From an uncultured Treponema sp. (lineage in GTDB: Bacteria > Spirochaetota > Spirochaetia > Treponematales > Treponemataceae): a stretch of 64,000 nucleotides of DNA. Of the stretch, positions 43,320 through 51,740 are shown piece by piece (the first letter of the stretch is position 1; each line of letters opens with the position of its first letter). A program made the translations under genes and the position numbers. The stretch lies in the NCBI RefSeq assembly GCF_945873775.1, contig NZ_CAMCEC010000010.1, positions 1-64,000 of the forward strand. Reading direction: 5' to 3'. The notes under the pieces are model-generated. The model made no database searches. It saw nothing but the letters and a program-made list of their open reading frames with translations, and had not been told where the DNA came from.

Positions 43320-45392
43320 TTAGTCCAAGGAACTCATTGCATTCACGCTGATTGCAACTGTGGAGCTGTTATGAAGCAAGGCAGCCATTTGCGGTGTTAT
43401 GGAACCAGCAAGTCCGCCGGCAATGAGCGCAGAATTTATTCCGATTATAGCTCGGTTGTTTCCGTGAATTCTTGAAATCAAGTTTCGGCTTATTTTCCGC
43501 AAAACTGGAAGAGAATCCAAGCCGTCGTCAGGAAGAAGAATATCCGCAGTCTCGCTTGCAATTGAGCTTGCCTTTCCCATTGCAATTCCAACATTTGCCG
43601 CAGAAAGAGCCGGAGAATCATTGATTCCGTCTCCAACCATAACAACTTTGTGCCCTTCTTTCTTAAGCTTTTCAATCCAGGATACTTTTGTGTCTGGAAG
43701 AGCTTCAGCAACAAAATCTGTTACGCCAGTTTTTTCCGCAACTTCTTTTGCAGTATGCTTATTGTCGCCTGTAATCATAATCACATTCTTAAAGCCAGAG
43801 TCTTTCAATTTTTTTATTACAGCGCAAGATTCTTTTCTGATTGGATCTTCAATTACGATTATAGCGGCAAGTTCTCCGTCAATTGCAAAATAAAGCTGGG
43901 AACAGCCGGTTATTGTATTTATGCAGTCATCGGCTTCTTTTGTAAGCGGAATTTTTTCGTCATCAAAGATAAAATGCGCGCTTCCTATGCGGAGCTTTTT
44001 TCCGTCAAGGCTGGAAGCAATTCCATGCGCAAGAATATATTCGACCTTTGTATGCTCTTCCTTGTGGTTCAATCCCCTGGACGCAGCTTCATTTACAACA
44101 GCACGCGCCAAAGAATGCGGGAAATGCTCTTCAAGGCAAGCAGCAAGTTTTAAAACTTCATTTTCATTTCTATTGCCAAAAACAACAATTTTTTTTACAA
44201 CAGGATTCGATTCTGTCAGCGTTCCTGTCTTATCAAACACAATTGTGTCCGCCTCTGCGAATTCCTCAAGAAATTTTCCGCCTTTTGCAAGAATTCCGTT
44301 ACGAGCGCAATCTCTCATGGCAGAAAGAACTGAAATCGGCGCGGAAAGCTTCATGGCGCAGGAATAATCCACAAGCAATGTTGAAGCCGCCTTTGTAAAG
44401 TTACGTGTAAAGAAATACGCAAGACCCGCAATTAAAAAATTGTATTTTACAAGATTGTCAGCAACACGTTCCGCTTTTTCCTGACTTGCAGCCTTAAGTG
44501 AATTTGATCGGTCAATCATATTTGCAATTTTGCTTACTTTGGTTTCGCCTCCGCAAGCCTTCACTTTTATCTTTATTTCGCCTTCTTCAATAATTGTGGA
44601 AGCAAAAACAGACGAGCCTTTTTCACGCTGAACAGGCAGAGCTTCTCCAGTCATTGAAGCCTGGTTTACCATTCCAACGCCGTCAACAACAGTTCCGTCA
44701 ACAGGAATTACAGAGCCAGCGCGAACAATAACGATGTCGCCCGCCTTTAAAAGCTGTGTGGAAATTTCTTTTTCTTCTCCATCCTGAACGATTGTAACGG
44801 TTTCATCAGTTATAAGAAGCGACTGAGTCAAATTGTCATGGGACTTTCGCTTTGTGTAATCTTCGAGAGTATTGCCGATATTCAAAAGGAAATTTATAGT
44901 TCCAGCAGTATCAATGTCGCCAGTCAAATATGAAAGAGAAATTGCAGCCGCATCAAGAGTTTCCGCGCAGAACGGCTTTCCTCTTGCCACACTTGCCAAG
45001 CCTTTTTGAACACGCGGAATAATTGAAACTAGAGAAATTATTTTTCTCAATGGAAGCGGAAGAAGTTTTTTTAGAAAATGCTCAACTGTAAGGGACAGCA
45101 ACGATTCCAAAAGACTTTCCTGCACAGAAGGCACAGAAACGCTCGAAAGCAGATTTTCGTCATCAAGATACTTTCCGTCAAGAGCCTTTATATACGAAAG
45201 AACCGTTTCCAATGAAGTATCTTTGTATTCAATAAGGATGCTGCCTGAAACTGTATTAACAGAAACAGAAATTATTCCTTCTTGGAGTCCAACAAGCATC
45301 TGCACAAGCATTGCCTGACGCAAAGACAGAATATGACGCTCATACCTAAGCCTTACTCTGCCTGGAAGACTGTGCGAAATCTGAAAATCCAT
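43320..45392 (-). CDS. P1B-type metal-transporting ATPase
   Basis: 690 residues. An N-terminal HMA_2-like domain (1-75) lacks CxxC. Catalytic parts: MTGEALP, DKTGTLTES (phosphorylated Asp near 390), HFPHSLAR (in place of the usual SEHPL), and GDGINDSPAL. The membrane metal motif is SCA (YSCAMKLSAP) where copper ATPases have CPC. This suits another subgroup, perhaps Mn, Fe or Zn export, but the ion is unknown. It is the centre of a cluster with a DUF6110 remnant upstream and an HMA_2 gene downstream. Confidence 0.85.
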   Translation of the reverse strand: MDFQISHSLPGRVRLRYERHILSLRQAMLVQMLVGLQEGIISVSVNTVSGSILIEYKDTSLETVLSYIKALDGKYLDDENLLSSVSVPSVQESLLESLLSLTVEHFLKKLLPLPLRKIISLVSIIPRVQKGLASVARGKPFCAETLDAAAISLSYLTGDIDTAGTINFLLNIGNTLEDYTKRKSHDNLTQSLLITDETVTIVQDGEEKEISTQLLKAGDIVIVRAGSVIPVDGTVVDGVGMVNQASMTGEALPVQREKGSSVFASTIIEEGEIKIKVKACGGETKVSKIANMIDRSNSLKAASQEKAERVADNLVKYNFLIAGLAYFFTRNFTKAASTLLVDYSCAMKLSAPISVLSAMRDCARNGILAKGGKFLEEFAEADTIVFDKTGTLTESNPVVKKIVVFGNRNENEVLKLAACLEEHFPHSLARAVVNEAASRGLNHKEEHTKVEYILAHGIASSLDGKKLRIGSAHFIFDDEKIPLTKEADDCINTITGCSQLYFAIDGELAAIIVIEDPIRKESCAVIKKLKDSGFKNVIMITGDNKHTAKEVAEKTGVTDFVAEALPDTKVSWIEKLKKEGHKVVMVGDGINDSPALSAANVGIAMGKASSIASETADILLPDDGLDSLPVLRKISRNLISRIHGNNRAIIGINSALIAGGLAGSITPQMAALLHNSSTVAISVNAMSSLD

Positions 45393-45440
45393 TGCAATCC
45401 CTTTTTAAAAAGATATTTTTAAATAATTTAAGACTGATTT

Positions 45441-45662
45441 TTAAGCATTAGCTTTTGATGCGTTTTTATTGTAAGCGGCCTCTGCCTTTATATCTTCCGC
45501 GTCTTCTTTTACAGTTTCAACAAAAGAAGCAGCTTCATCTTTTAGCTGCATTCCCGCGCTGATAACTTTAGATCAGACTTTTTTGAATCCAGCTGTTTTT
45601 ACCAAAGCAAGAGTTACTCCGCCAACCGCAACACCAATAGCAAATGCACCTAATTTTGTCAT
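45441..45662 (-). pseudogene. DUF6110-like gene with in-frame TGA
   Basis: GAGG precedes an ATG at 45662. The 73-codon frame reads MTKLGAFAIGVAVGGVTLAL, then AGFKKV, a TGA at codon 30 (45575-45573), then SKVISAGMQLKDEAASFVETV and an acidic tail. The layout (glycine-rich membrane segment, then KKV and a helical tail) matches DUF6110 proteins, which commonly sit beside such ATPases. The stop replaces an aromatic position, so a TGG-to-TGA change is the simplest reading. A short hairpin CTGAT/ATCAG overlaps the TGA. Confidence 0.62.
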
Positions 45663-45864
45663 AAAAACACCTCGCAAGTATTATATTTTCTTTCATTATA
45701 TAAACTGAATAAATTTTTTCAAGTCTACATTGCAGCCAATAAAATAATCATTTTCAAAATAAAAGCAACTTTTTCACAAAATTTTAATAAAAAAGCATAA
45801 ATTAATGCAAATTAAACAAAAAAATTGTATATTTAAATTAAAACTTTTTACCGGAGGATTTTTT

Positions 45865-46872
45865 ATGGAAAACAAGGAATTGAAAATTGCGTTTTATGAT
45901 GCCTGCAGCTATGACAAGGAATCTTTTTCAGAAGAAAACAAGAACTTTCTATTCAATATTGATTTTTTTGACTTTCATCTGACAGAAAAAACAGCATTGA
46001 CAGCATCAGGCTATGACATTGTATGCACATTTGTAAACGACACCATAAACAGAACCGTTATTTCCATACTGAAAAAATGCGGTGTAAAAATGATTGCATT
46101 GAGATGCGCAGGCTTTAACAATGTGGATCTTGAAGCTGCAAAAGAATTCGGCATAAAAGTCGCAAGAGTTCCAGCGTACTCGCCTCATTCTGTAGCAGAA
46201 CACGCTCTTTCGCTTTTGCTTTCCCTTACAAGAAAAATTCCTCAGGCATATTTAAGAACTCGCTCTGGAAATTTCACATTGAATGGACTCACAGGCCGGG
46301 ATTTGTGCGGACTTACAGCCGGAATCATTGGAACTGGAAAAATCGGAAAAGTAATGGCAGAATGTCTTTCTGGAATCGGAATGAAAATCGTAATGTACGA
46401 TGCTTATCCAGACAATGACTGGGCTGAAAAAAAAGGATTTACATATATTCCGCTCATTGAATTGTTCCAAAAAAGCGATGTTATAAGCCTGCACTGCCCT
46501 TTAACAGACGACACAAAGCATCTTGTAAACGAAAAATCGCTTTCCATGATGAAAAACGATGCAGTCATAATAAATACAGGACGCGGCGCTTTAATCGACA
46601 CTCATGCGCTTGTAAAAGCTTTAAAGAAAAGAACAATTGGAGGAGCGGCGCTTGACGTTTATGAAGAAGAAAGCCGATATTTCTTTGCAGACTGGTCTGC
46701 AGACGTTATAAAAGACGACATGCTTGCCCGGCTTTTAACTTTCCCGAATGTAATTATAACTGGACATCAGGCATTTCTTACAAAAAATGCGCTTAAAGCA
46801 ATCGCAGATACAACGCTTCAAAATATTCTGGATTTTACAGAAGGAAAAGAACTTAAAAACGAAGTCAAATAA
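45865..46872 (+). CDS. ldhA: D-lactate dehydrogenase (2-hydroxyacid dehydrogenase family)
   Basis: 335 residues. It reduces pyruvate to D-lactate with NADH. The cofactor motif is GIIGTGKIGKVMAE near 150-163, the catalytic Arg is in INTGRGALID, and the catalytic His is in ITGHQAFLT. ALRCAGFNNVDL matches the substrate-side loop of D-LDHs. The start at 45865 is set by CCGGAGG; a longer frame begins at 45805 without a ribosome-binding site. It is monocistronic with a terminator at 46902-46929, consistent with a fermentative lifestyle. Confidence 0.9.
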   Translation: MENKELKIAFYDACSYDKESFSEENKNFLFNIDFFDFHLTEKTALTASGYDIVCTFVNDTINRTVISILKKCGVKMIALRCAGFNNVDLEAAKEFGIKVARVPAYSPHSVAEHALSLLLSLTRKIPQAYLRTRSGNFTLNGLTGRDLCGLTAGIIGTGKIGKVMAECLSGIGMKIVMYDAYPDNDWAEKKGFTYIPLIELFQKSDVISLHCPLTDDTKHLVNEKSLSMMKNDAVIINTGRGALIDTHALVKALKKRTIGGAALDVYEEESRYFFADWSADVIKDDMLARLLTFPNVIITGHQAFLTKNALKAIADTTLQNILDFTEGKELKNEVK

Positions 46873-46901
46873 AAACTAATAGATTTTCATTATTTTTAAT
46901 G

Positions 46902-46929
46902 CCTTCTTTTTTAAGAAGGTATTTTTTTT
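46902..46929 (+). terminator. ldhA terminator
   Basis: CCTTCTT pairs with AAGAAGG around TTTT, followed by TA and eight Ts. Confidence 0.88.
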
Positions 46930-46975
46930 CACTTTTAGGAATTTCAAACTAAAGGAATATTTTCTCTAGTAAAAA

Positions 46976-47005
46976 TTGACTATTCTATAGAACACATTGT
47001 ATAAC
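46976..47005 (+). promoter_or_regulatory. promoter of transporter gene
   Basis: TTGACT (46976-46981), 18 bases and TATAAC (47000-47005). A further TGATATAAT nearer the gene could be a second, extended -10 site. The leader ends with TAGAGG before the ATG at 47058. Confidence 0.55.
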
Positions 47006-47057
47006 TCATCTGAAAGTGATATAATCAATAGAATATATTTTTTATAGAGGTAAAAAA

Positions 47058-48260
47058 ATGCTTACTTATCTTGCCGGGCTGTGCTCCTCCACACTGTCGG
47101 TTATTTTCATTGTCTTTATTATTGGCGCGCTAGGCTTTATGCTCGGCGGAATCAATGTAAAAGGAATTTCGCTGGGAACAGCAGGTGTTCTTATTGTTGC
47201 CCTTGCCTATGGTATTTTAATCCATTATTTTCCAGAATTTTCAATTGAAGCAAAGAAAATCACTTTATGGAGCAATTCAATAAAGTCAAGCTTCAGCTTA
47301 ATTTCAAATATCGGAACGGCTCTCTTTGTTACAGCGGTCGGACTTATTGCAGGTCCGAAGTTTTTCCGCACATTCAACAAAAAATCAATTGCATATCTTT
47401 TGCTTGGAGTAATAATAATTGCAATCGGCGGAATTACAGCGGCAATTTTTGTCAAACTCGACAGCACACTTTCTCCAGAAATGGCGGCAGGACTTTTGAC
47501 AGGCGGACTTACAAGCACACCGGGATTTTCGGCGGCAAAAGAAGTTCCAAATGTAAATCAGGATGCAATCAGCGCAGGATACGGAATTGCATATCTTTAC
47601 GGAGTTCTTGGAGTTGTTCTTTTTGTTCAGCTTGTTCCAAAAATTTTAAAAGTTGACATGGCAAAGGAAAGAGAATCATTTGTCGCGGCAAATTCTGTAG
47701 TAATTCCTGAGCCAAAGGCAAAGCTTACTCAGCTGGAAGAATTTGGATTTTTCCCATTTTTCCTTGCAGTTGCATTTGGCTGCATAATCGGCGCAATTGA
47801 AATTCCAAAAATCAACTTCTCACTCGGAAATTCCGGCGGAACTCTTGTCGCAGGGCTTATAATCGGCCATTTCGGAAGAATCGGAAAACTTGACTGCAGA
47901 ATCAGCAAGCAGACATTGAACTTCATGCGTGAACTTGGACTTGTCTTGTTCCTTATTGGAGCTGGAGTTCCGGGCGGCGTAAACTTTGTTTCAAATGTAA
48001 AATTCTCATACTTTATTTACGGCGCAGTTATGACAACAGTTCCAATGGTTGTAGGATATATAATCGCACACTATGTATTCAAGCTGAGCCTCTTCAACAA
48101 CCTTGGTTCTATAACAGGCGGAATGACAAGCACACCAGCGTTGGGCTCATTAATTGCAACTGCCGGAACCGATGAAGTTTCTTCTGCTTATGCGGCAACT
48201 TATCCGCTCGCACTTGTTTCTGTTGTTCTGACAGCAAAAATAATTGTAATGATTCTATAA
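47058..48260 (+). CDS. Asp/Ala-exchanger (AspT/YidE)-fold membrane transporter
   Basis: 400 residues, about ten membrane helices in two homologous halves. Each half has the hallmark GGxTSTP loop: GGLTSTPGFSAAKE near 155 and GGMTSTPALGSL near 354. The cytoplasmic TrkA_C domains that split the halves in AspT and YidE are missing; only a short linker (KVDMAKERESFVAANS) is present. The substrate is unknown, perhaps a carboxylate or amino acid. It has its own promoter and a strong terminator. Confidence 0.78.
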   Translation: MLTYLAGLCSSTLSVIFIVFIIGALGFMLGGINVKGISLGTAGVLIVALAYGILIHYFPEFSIEAKKITLWSNSIKSSFSLISNIGTALFVTAVGLIAGPKFFRTFNKKSIAYLLLGVIIIAIGGITAAIFVKLDSTLSPEMAAGLLTGGLTSTPGFSAAKEVPNVNQDAISAGYGIAYLYGVLGVVLFVQLVPKILKVDMAKERESFVAANSVVIPEPKAKLTQLEEFGFFPFFLAVAFGCIIGAIEIPKINFSLGNSGGTLVAGLIIGHFGRIGKLDCRISKQTLNFMRELGLVLFLIGAGVPGGVNFVSNVKFSYFIYGAVMTTVPMVVGYIIAHYVFKLSLFNNLGSITGGMTSTPALGSLIATAGTDEVSSAYAATYPLALVSVVLTAKIIVMIL

Positions 48261-48309
48261 AGAACTAAAAAATTTTAGGCATTATAATTGCTGCTTAACA
48301 TAAATTTTT

Positions 48310-48347
48310 TATTCCCCGGTGCACTGCACATCGGGGAATATTTTTTA
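48310..48347 (+). terminator. transporter terminator
   Basis: ATTCCCCG and CGGGGAAT pair, with an inner TGCA stem, followed by a T-run. Confidence 0.88.
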
Positions 48348-48480
48348 TCAAAAAAATTCTATTATTTGGCTTGCCTTAAATAAAAAACTGGTTATTGTCT
48401 TGAAAAGTATTAACTTTCGCATAAATTACGGAAACAAGATTGCCTGTGCAAGTCCGACAATAAATCATGCTCGATAATAA

Positions 48481-48511
48481 AAAAAAAGACCTTGAAATTA
48501 TCAAGGTCTTT
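48481..48511 (-). terminator. tRNA-Glu terminator
   Basis: AAAGACCTT pairs perfectly with AAGGTCTTT, and a T-run follows on the minus strand directly after the tRNA. Confidence 0.9.
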
Positions 48512-48513
48512 AG

Positions 48514-48585
48514 CATCTCCCACGGGAATTGAACCCATGTTGTCGGGATGAAAACCCGATGTCCTAACCACTAGACGAGGGAGAC
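48514..48585 (-). tRNA. tRNA-Glu (TTC)
   Basis: A 72-base cloverleaf with acceptor GTCTCCC/GGGAGAT, anticodon stem TCGGG/CCCGA and loop TTTTCAT giving anticodon TTC. The T-loop is TTCAATT. No CCA is encoded. A terminator follows. Confidence 0.94.
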
Positions 48586-48678
48586 ATATACAAGAGCTAT
48601 TGCTCATTGCGATAATCAGAATATATCATACATCAGCATTATATGTCAATAGCAAAATATTAAAAAACTCAATTTTTT

Positions 48679-49932
48679 TTACATTTGCATATCAAATTTT
48701 TTTATAAGCTTTAACTTTAAGGTATTTAAATCTTCATCTTCAAGACCAAGCTTTAATGCGTTGTTTACATCTTCCATTGCCTTTGTGTAGTTTCCAAGAT
48801 TAAAAAGAGCCAAAGCTCTTCTGTAATAAACATGGCTCTGAAAAGCGTCAATTGCAAGCGAACGGTCAAAACATTCAACAGCTTCTTTTTCTTTTCCCTG
48901 AACAGAATATACAATGCCTTCATAGTAAATCGACCTAAAGCACTTCGGATCATGTTCAACGCTTTTCTTAAAGTCGTTCAAGGCCTCCTCATAAAGGCTT
49001 TGTGCAAAATACGCCATTCCCCTATGCTTGTAAATTACACTCAAAACCATTGCAGGAGGAACTGGCTCTGAATTGATTATCTGCGTATAAATTTCAACTG
49101 CCTTTTTAAAATTTCCTGTATTGTGCTCGTGCAACGCTGTAAGAACCAAATCATCTATGCTGCCTTTGGAAAACGGACTTTCAATGGAAGAAGAGTCTGC
49201 TGCCTGATGATGAGATTGTCCAAGCATTTCTTCTGAAAACTCATCAGCTTTTTCATAAAAAGAACTGCGTCTTGCTCCAAGCTCAGTTTGAAGTTTTTTC
49301 TGATAATCCCTGATTTCCTGAAAAATAATATCCGCCAAAGTAAGACTTGCATTTATGGAAGCCAGTTTTCGGCGCAAAGGCTTGTCAAAAGGATTGAATT
49401 CAGACTTATAAATAAGCTCGTGCTCTACTTCTGCCCAAGCATCCTGCAAAATTGTGCGAACCTGAATTTCACATACAAGATTTTTTCTAAGCTCAGGGGA
49501 AATTCCTGATTCTGGCAAGCAGCTTTCCGGTATTGAAATAAGAATATGAACCGACTCATATCCAAACTCTTTAAATGACTGCTCTGCGCCTTTACGTTCA
49601 ATCTCTTTTACATCAAAAGATTCCACAACCTGCTTTTCAACAAGGGCAAGATCTTCAACAAAAGCGCAAATTACACGAATGCCAATCATATCAGTGAGAG
49701 TAACAAGCTCATTGCTTTCCGAAGATTCTTTAGCCTTTTGCCTTAGGATTTTTTTATAATAACTTGGAAAAGATTTTATTCTAGCTTTATAAGTAGGATT
49801 TGAAGGCAAATTAATTTTCTGCTTTAACAGATTTTCAATTTTCTCCAGAATTTCATTGAATGCAGGTCTATAGCTTTCATAGCGTTTTTCAATTTCGAGT
49901 TTGTTTGGCAGTGTAAAATTTTTTTCAGGCAT
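48679..49932 (-). CDS. RelA/SpoT-type (p)ppGpp synthetase domain with TPR tail
   Basis: About 417 residues. The N-terminal 220 residues are a RelA/SpoT synthetase domain: YKARIKSFPSYYKK, DMIGIRVICAFVEDL, FGYESVHI, CEIQVRTILQDAWAEVEHEL. No hydrolase or TGS domain is present, so it is a small alarmone-synthetase type. The C-terminal 150 residues are tetratricopeptide repeats (HRGMAYFAQSLYEEALNDFKKS and similar). The start at 49932 (MPEKN) is favoured because a TATATT box ends six bases upstream; a TTG at 49962 gives a longer frame. Confidence 0.82.
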   Translation of the reverse strand: MPEKNFTLPNKLEIEKRYESYRPAFNEILEKIENLLKQKINLPSNPTYKARIKSFPSYYKKILRQKAKESSESNELVTLTDMIGIRVICAFVEDLALVEKQVVESFDVKEIERKGAEQSFKEFGYESVHILISIPESCLPESGISPELRKNLVCEIQVRTILQDAWAEVEHELIYKSEFNPFDKPLRRKLASINASLTLADIIFQEIRDYQKKLQTELGARRSSFYEKADEFSEEMLGQSHHQAADSSSIESPFSKGSIDDLVLTALHEHNTGNFKKAVEIYTQIINSEPVPPAMVLSVIYKHRGMAYFAQSLYEEALNDFKKSVEHDPKCFRSIYYEGIVYSVQGKEKEAVECFDRSLAIDAFQSHVYYRRALALFNLGNYTKAMEDVNNALKLGLEDEDLNTLKLKLIKKFDMQM

Positions 49933-49938
49933 AAGCAA

Positions 49939-49944
49939 AATATA
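49939..49944 (-). promoter_or_regulatory. -10 box of RelA/SpoT-TPR gene
   Basis: TATATT (49944-49939) lies six bases before the preferred ATG at 49932, so the mRNA would begin at the start codon. A convincing -35 box is not seen at 17 bases. Confidence 0.45.
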
Positions 49945-50005
49945 ATAATGAGCCAGTTTCAAAATCTTATTATTATTTGAAATTGACTTACGAAAATCTT
50001 ATTTC

Positions 50006-50038
50006 ATAAAAAAAGACCGTCCCGTAAGGACGGTCTTT
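50006..50038 (-). terminator. flaA terminator
   Basis: AAAGACCGTCC pairs perfectly with GGACGGTCTTT around CGTAA, followed by a T-run on the minus strand. Confidence 0.92.
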
Positions 50039-50059
50039 GACGCAACACAAGTTCAAAAA

Positions 50060-51145
50060 TTACTGAACAGTAGCTGATGAATCCTGTGTTGAAGACTGTG
50101 CGTTAGAATCAGAGTTTTCTTCAAGAGAAGAAGTAAATTCTGCTTCTGTAGCCATCTTAGACTTCTCGAGATAGCGGTTAACCTGCTTGTTTCCAAAGCG
50201 AGCCATCTCACCATTCTGGCGGTCTCTTTCTTTCTTTGTAATAATACCCCAAAGGTCTTCGTCATCGATGTCGCGATCAGAAGTAAGGATAGCGAGGTCA
50301 TAAATAACCTTTACATCTTTGAAGTAACCAATGAAGTTGTCTCCGATGTGAGAAGCATCACGTGCAACCTGGAATCCAGAGAATTTTACAAATGGAATTC
50401 CGCGTGGATAGATTGGGTAAACTCTGATTTCACGAGTACGAACTTCTGAAATATAATCTGGGTTGTTCCAAATAAGAGTTTTCCATCCGTCAAAATAGAG
50501 ATTTCCCATAAGATAGCGGCGTTCTACTCCGTCATTGTCTTTAAGAAGAACATAAAGAGCGTGTGGATAGTTCATACCCATTGTTGTAACAGCAATTGAT
50601 TTCAATGTGCCAACGTTTCTTACAACACCGTATCCGTCTTCAAAAAGATATTTTCCTTTCTGCTCATCTGTTGGCTGCTGGCGTTCACCGTTCTCATCAG
50701 CATCAGAGAGTGGTTCATAAGCAGGAATATCGAATGCAGGAACGATTTTTGCATTTGCATTGTTTGCCCAAGTTGGGAAAATAACACGAACGCCCATTAC
50801 ATTCTTTCCAGCGAAAGGAACATCTGCTGATTCTTTTACAGGAGCAGCAACTACCTGAGAAAGTGCAACAGAAACCGGGTTCTTGGCAGAAGAATTAAGA
50901 ACAACTTCCCATTCAGGAAGAGCCAGTGAAGTCTTCATAAGTGTTTTCTGATCACTTGTGAAAGTTGCGCCGGCAGCAACAGAATAATCCATTACAGTTC
51001 TGCTGTTCTGTGTTGGATTTCCGTTTTCGTCTGCTACAGTGTCTGCATCGAGCTGTGTGAAATCAATAAGAACTGATTCTCTTGCAACAGCAACTGAACC
51101 TGCCAAAATCATTGCAGCAACGGTTAAAAATAAAGTCCTCTTCAT
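50060..51145 (-). CDS. flaA: flagellar filament outer-layer protein FlaA
   Basis: 361 residues with a signal peptide (MKRTLFLTVAAMILAGSVAVA). FlaA forms the sheath around the periplasmic flagellar core in spirochaetes. Conserved segments are DFTQLDADT near the N-terminus, MGVRVIFPTWANNANAKIVP, LYVLLKDNDGVERRYLMGNLYFDGW and REIRVYPIYPRGIPFVKFSGF. The C-terminal 35 residues are Ser/Asp/Glu-rich. A Shine-Dalgarno (AGGAG) and a strong promoter precede it, fitting an abundant structural protein. Confidence 0.95.
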   Translation of the reverse strand: MKRTLFLTVAAMILAGSVAVARESVLIDFTQLDADTVADENGNPTQNSRTVMDYSVAAGATFTSDQKTLMKTSLALPEWEVVLNSSAKNPVSVALSQVVAAPVKESADVPFAGKNVMGVRVIFPTWANNANAKIVPAFDIPAYEPLSDADENGERQQPTDEQKGKYLFEDGYGVVRNVGTLKSIAVTTMGMNYPHALYVLLKDNDGVERRYLMGNLYFDGWKTLIWNNPDYISEVRTREIRVYPIYPRGIPFVKFSGFQVARDASHIGDNFIGYFKDVKVIYDLAILTSDRDIDDEDLWGIITKKERDRQNGEMARFGNKQVNRYLEKSKMATEAEFTSSLEENSDSNAQSSTQDSSATVQ

Positions 51146-51189
51146 TAGAAGCTCCTTTTAATACATATATGATGTAGCCTTGTTATAAT

Positions 51190-51218
51190 AGTATCTATTA
51201 AGAAAACATTTTTGTCAA
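51190..51218 (-). promoter_or_regulatory. flaA promoter
   Basis: TTGACA (51218-51213), 17 bases and GATACT (51195-51190) on the minus strand, so flaA is likely read by the main sigma factor. Confidence 0.65.
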
Positions 51219-51273
51219 CTTCTTTTATTTTTTTTTGGTTAAAACACAGTAAAATAAAACAGGCAAACAAAAG

Positions 51274-51738
51274 CTAATTTTCCGTAAACGCTGGCTTTCC
51301 ATCGATATATATATAAATTTTATTGATATTTGTGAAATTCTTCACAATATTTTTTCTTAGCAACGAAACATTTTTTTTCATATTAAATGTTTCTGAATTG
51401 ACAAAAAGAGCCTGCTTTGAAAGTCCAACGTAAAGCTCTTTTCCATTTGAAAAACAGAATTCAGTTCTTGTTCCCGGAGAAAAAAGAAACTTAAAGCGGT
51501 TTGTCATAGGCCCAAGCAAAAGGTCGTCAACAAAAGCTCTTATCTCTTCATCTCCGCTCTTTTTTTCTGAATATCTAGTTTCTGTGCAGATCCGGCTTGA
51601 GTCATAGGATTCAAAATAAAAAATCTGCCTGCAATGGTACTTGTAAAAATAAAAAGCCGCGCCAGAAACAATCAGCGAGCCAAAGAAAACGCCTGCAAAA
51701 ACAAACGCGAAAATATTTACTTTTGATTTTCTATTCAA
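51274..51738 (-). CDS. GerMN-domain membrane protein
   Basis: 154 residues with one N-terminal membrane helix (about 8-30). The rest matches a GerMN domain: EIRAFVDDLLLGPMT, the FLFSPGTR loop, ELYVGLS and INKIYIYIDGKPAF. The domain is typically extracytoplasmic and tied to cell-wall or spore biology. It lies three bases after an amidase gene, so a peptidoglycan role is likely. Confidence 0.72.
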   Translation of the reverse strand: MNRKSKVNIFAFVFAGVFFGSLIVSGAAFYFYKYHCRQIFYFESYDSSRICTETRYSEKKSGDEEIRAFVDDLLLGPMTNRFKFLFSPGTRTEFCFSNGKELYVGLSKQALFVNSETFNMKKNVSLLRKNIVKNFTNINKIYIYIDGKPAFTEN

Positions 51739-51740
51739 TT

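Noticed and set aside
45573-45575. Selenocysteine at the in-frame TGA of the DUF6110-like gene
   Set aside because: No bacterial SECIS-type stem with a conserved apical loop lies just downstream, the family has no redox Cys there, and an aromatic residue is expected. A mutation is simpler.
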